Part shown: in pieces, positions 13,211 to 14,352 of the stretch | How the letters are laid out: every line of letters begins with the position of its first letter | How positions within the stretch are numbered: position 1 is the stretch's first letter | DNA from: Thermoplasmata archaeon | GTDB lineage: Archaea > Thermoplasmatota > Thermoplasmata > RBG-16-68-12 > JAGMCJ01 | Direction: 5' to 3' | NCBI GenBank assembly: GCA_023129265.1 | Contig: JAGMCJ010000050.1 | Span: forward strand, 1 to 14,352 | DNA length: 14,352 nucleotides | The notes under the pieces: model-generated | The model's input: only the letters and a program-made list of their open reading frames with translations | Databases searched by the model: none | Told to the model about the DNA's origin: nothing | Translations under genes and position numbers: made by a program

Positions 13211-14352
13211 GGTTCTCGTCCTCGGGCCCCGGGAATCCCTCGATGAGGTCGTAGAAGCCCTCTATCAAGAGGAGACGCTTCATATACTGGACTTCATCGA
13301 ACAGGATGAGACGTTTGCCATTGGAAGGCCCCTCGAAAGGGCATCCTCCGTCTCCGAGGACCTGGTCAAGCTCAGATCCATTTCCAGCATCTTGGATGTC
13401 GGTGAGAAAGGAGACAAAGAGGCTCTGGAGGTCGACGTCGAAATGAGGAATAAGATCCGTGCTCTGGAGATCAACCTCTCTGAGACCGATGACTCGCGCA
13501 AGAGGACGGAAGAACTGCTGAGCACCCTGGGTGCGCGCATCGAGCATATGACACCCTTCGCCTCACTTCCGTTGACGCTTGACATGTACAGGGACTACGA
13601 GTCGGTCTCTGTGGACGTGGGGCGTGTCACAAAGGACCTTTCCGATATCGGCTCCCATCTGAAGGACTACGAGCTCTTCGAGAAGGACCGCTTCGTGGCC
13701 CTGTTCGTTCCCATTGAAGGATCGGAAGATGCCACGGTGTATCTCGGAAGCAAGGGCTTCACTCAGGTGGAGCTCCCGGACATGGACGGTGACCCAAAGG
13801 AGCTTCTCGTCAAGATGACCGCACAGAGGGAGAAGTGGGAGAAGAAGCTGTCATCCACGGAGGAGAGGCTCGACAAGTTGAGGGAGAAGTACTCAACGTT
13901 CATCCTTTCCGCGCAGGAGACTCTGGCCGTCGAAGCGGAGAAGGCGGAGGCGCCGCTCAGGTTCGCAACGACAGAACACACATTCGTAATCGACGGGTGG
14001 GTACCGAAGGACGACGCAAGGAAACTGAAGAAGGCCCTTGAGGACATAAAGGGAATCTTCGCGGACACTATAGACCGGGAGGACGAAAAACCGCCCGTCC
14101 TGCTGGACAACCCGGAGGTCCATGTGAGGAAATTCGAGTTCCTGATTCATATCTTTTCGACACCGAGCCATGATGAAGTGGACCCGACCCTGGTTCTCTC
14201 GTTGATATTCCCCATTTTCTTCGGGCTCATGATTGGCGACCTTGGATACGGCCTGGTCATGATGGTAGTCGGCCTATGGTTGAAGGGGAAACTGAAAGAC
14301 ATACCAGAGCTTTCCAATCTGATGTGGATACTGTTCGTGTCGGGCATCTTCG
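13185..14352 (+). CDS. ahaI: A-type ATP synthase subunit I, 3' end cut by window
   Basis: Subunit I (a homologue of V-ATPase subunit a) forms the stator half of the ion channel. About 389 codons are visible, with no in-frame stop. The N-terminus MLRPKEMSRVLVLGPRESLDEVV is typical, followed by LHILDF and a long cytoplasmic region with coiled coil near residues 208-235 (LVKMTAQREKWEKKL). HDEVDPTLVLSLIFPIFFGLMIGDLGYG begins the membrane domain and matches the family's DPT...FP.FFG.M.GD.GYG signature. The start ATG 13185 overlaps the end of ahaH by 26 bases and has GGGGT just upstream; ATG 13203 is an alternative that would remove six conserved-looking residues. The rest of the protein and the K, E, C, F, A, B and D genes presumably lie beyond the window. 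Integral membrane protein. Confidence 0.93.
   Translation, partial: MLRPKEMSRVLVLGPRESLDEVVEALYQEETLHILDFIEQDETFAIGRPLERASSVSEDLVKLRSISSILDVGEKGDKEALEVDVEMRNKIRALEINLSETDDSRKRTEELLSTLGARIEHMTPFASLPLTLDMYRDYESVSVDVGRVTKDLSDIGSHLKDYELFEKDRFVALFVPIEGSEDATVYLGSKGFTQVELPDMDGDPKELLVKMTAQREKWEKKLSSTEERLDKLREKYSTFILSAQETLAVEAEKAEAPLRFATTEHTFVIDGWVPKDDARKLKKALEDIKGIFADTIDREDEKPPVLLDNPEVHVRKFEFLIHIFSTPSHDEVDPTLVLSLIFPIFFGLMIGDLGYGLVMMVVGLWLKGKLKDIPELSNLMWILFVSGIF

Noticed and set aside
1..14352. CRISPR arrays, insertion sequences, attachment sites
   Set aside because: No regularly spaced repeats, transposase-like frames or terminal inverted repeats were seen; base composition and codon use look even across the window.

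Overview
The window reads as archaeal chromosome, probably from a euryarchaeon; a Thermoplasmata-type lineage is my best guess, but nothing here fixes the taxon. The archaeal signs are TATA boxes (several with purine-rich BRE-like flanks) about 26 bases upstream of starts, short or absent leaders, an A-type ATP synthase operon start (subunits H and I), a PAC2-family protein, an Lrp-type regulator with a TATA promoter, and a soluble heterodisulfide reductase/[NiFe]-hydrogenase gene set (Hdr/Mvh). Genes are packed tightly. Two convergent pairs are separated by only 4 and 1 bases, and genes within operons overlap or nearly touch.

Region 1 (1-4811, + strand) is one transcription unit of electron-bifurcation genes. 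It holds the C-terminal end of a first HdrA, a 94-residue four-cysteine protein I do not recognise, an MvhD with an added C-terminal predicted winged helix, a 1008-residue tandem HdrA (two HdrA-type flavin modules in one chain), and a second, normal-sized MvhD. Region 2 (4816-7189, - strand) is mvhG-mvhA, a group 3c cytoplasmic [NiFe]-hydrogenase, running tail to tail into region 1. Region 3 (7190-7445) is a divergent intergenic segment with the mvhG promoter and a long imperfect stem-loop. Region 4 (7446-9701, + strand) holds a hydrogenase maturation protease, a 69-residue acidic protein of unknown function, and hdrC-hdrB with its own promoter and leader.

Region 5 (9774-11937) has an Lrp/AsnC regulator divergent from a malic enzyme, with a 331-base spacer containing both promoters and a short direct repeat that could be an operator. 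Region 6 (11939-14352) has a PAC2-family protein on the - strand, and divergently the start of the A-type ATP synthase operon (ahaH, then ahaI, cut off by the window end).

Functional picture: MvhA/MvhG would oxidise H2, MvhD would pass electrons to HdrA, where a flavin would split them between ferredoxin and, through HdrC, the two non-cubane clusters of HdrB (a disulfide such as CoM-S-S-CoB, if the organism is a methanogen). All classical subunits are present with intact ligand cysteines. What is unusual is two hdrA-mvhD pairs in a row for one hdrBC and one mvhGA, with one HdrA being a double flavoprotein and one MvhD carrying a predicted nucleic-acid-binding fold. No mcr or other methanogenesis marker is in the window, so the physiological disulfide is unknown. 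The adjacent ATP synthase and malic enzyme are probably independent units.
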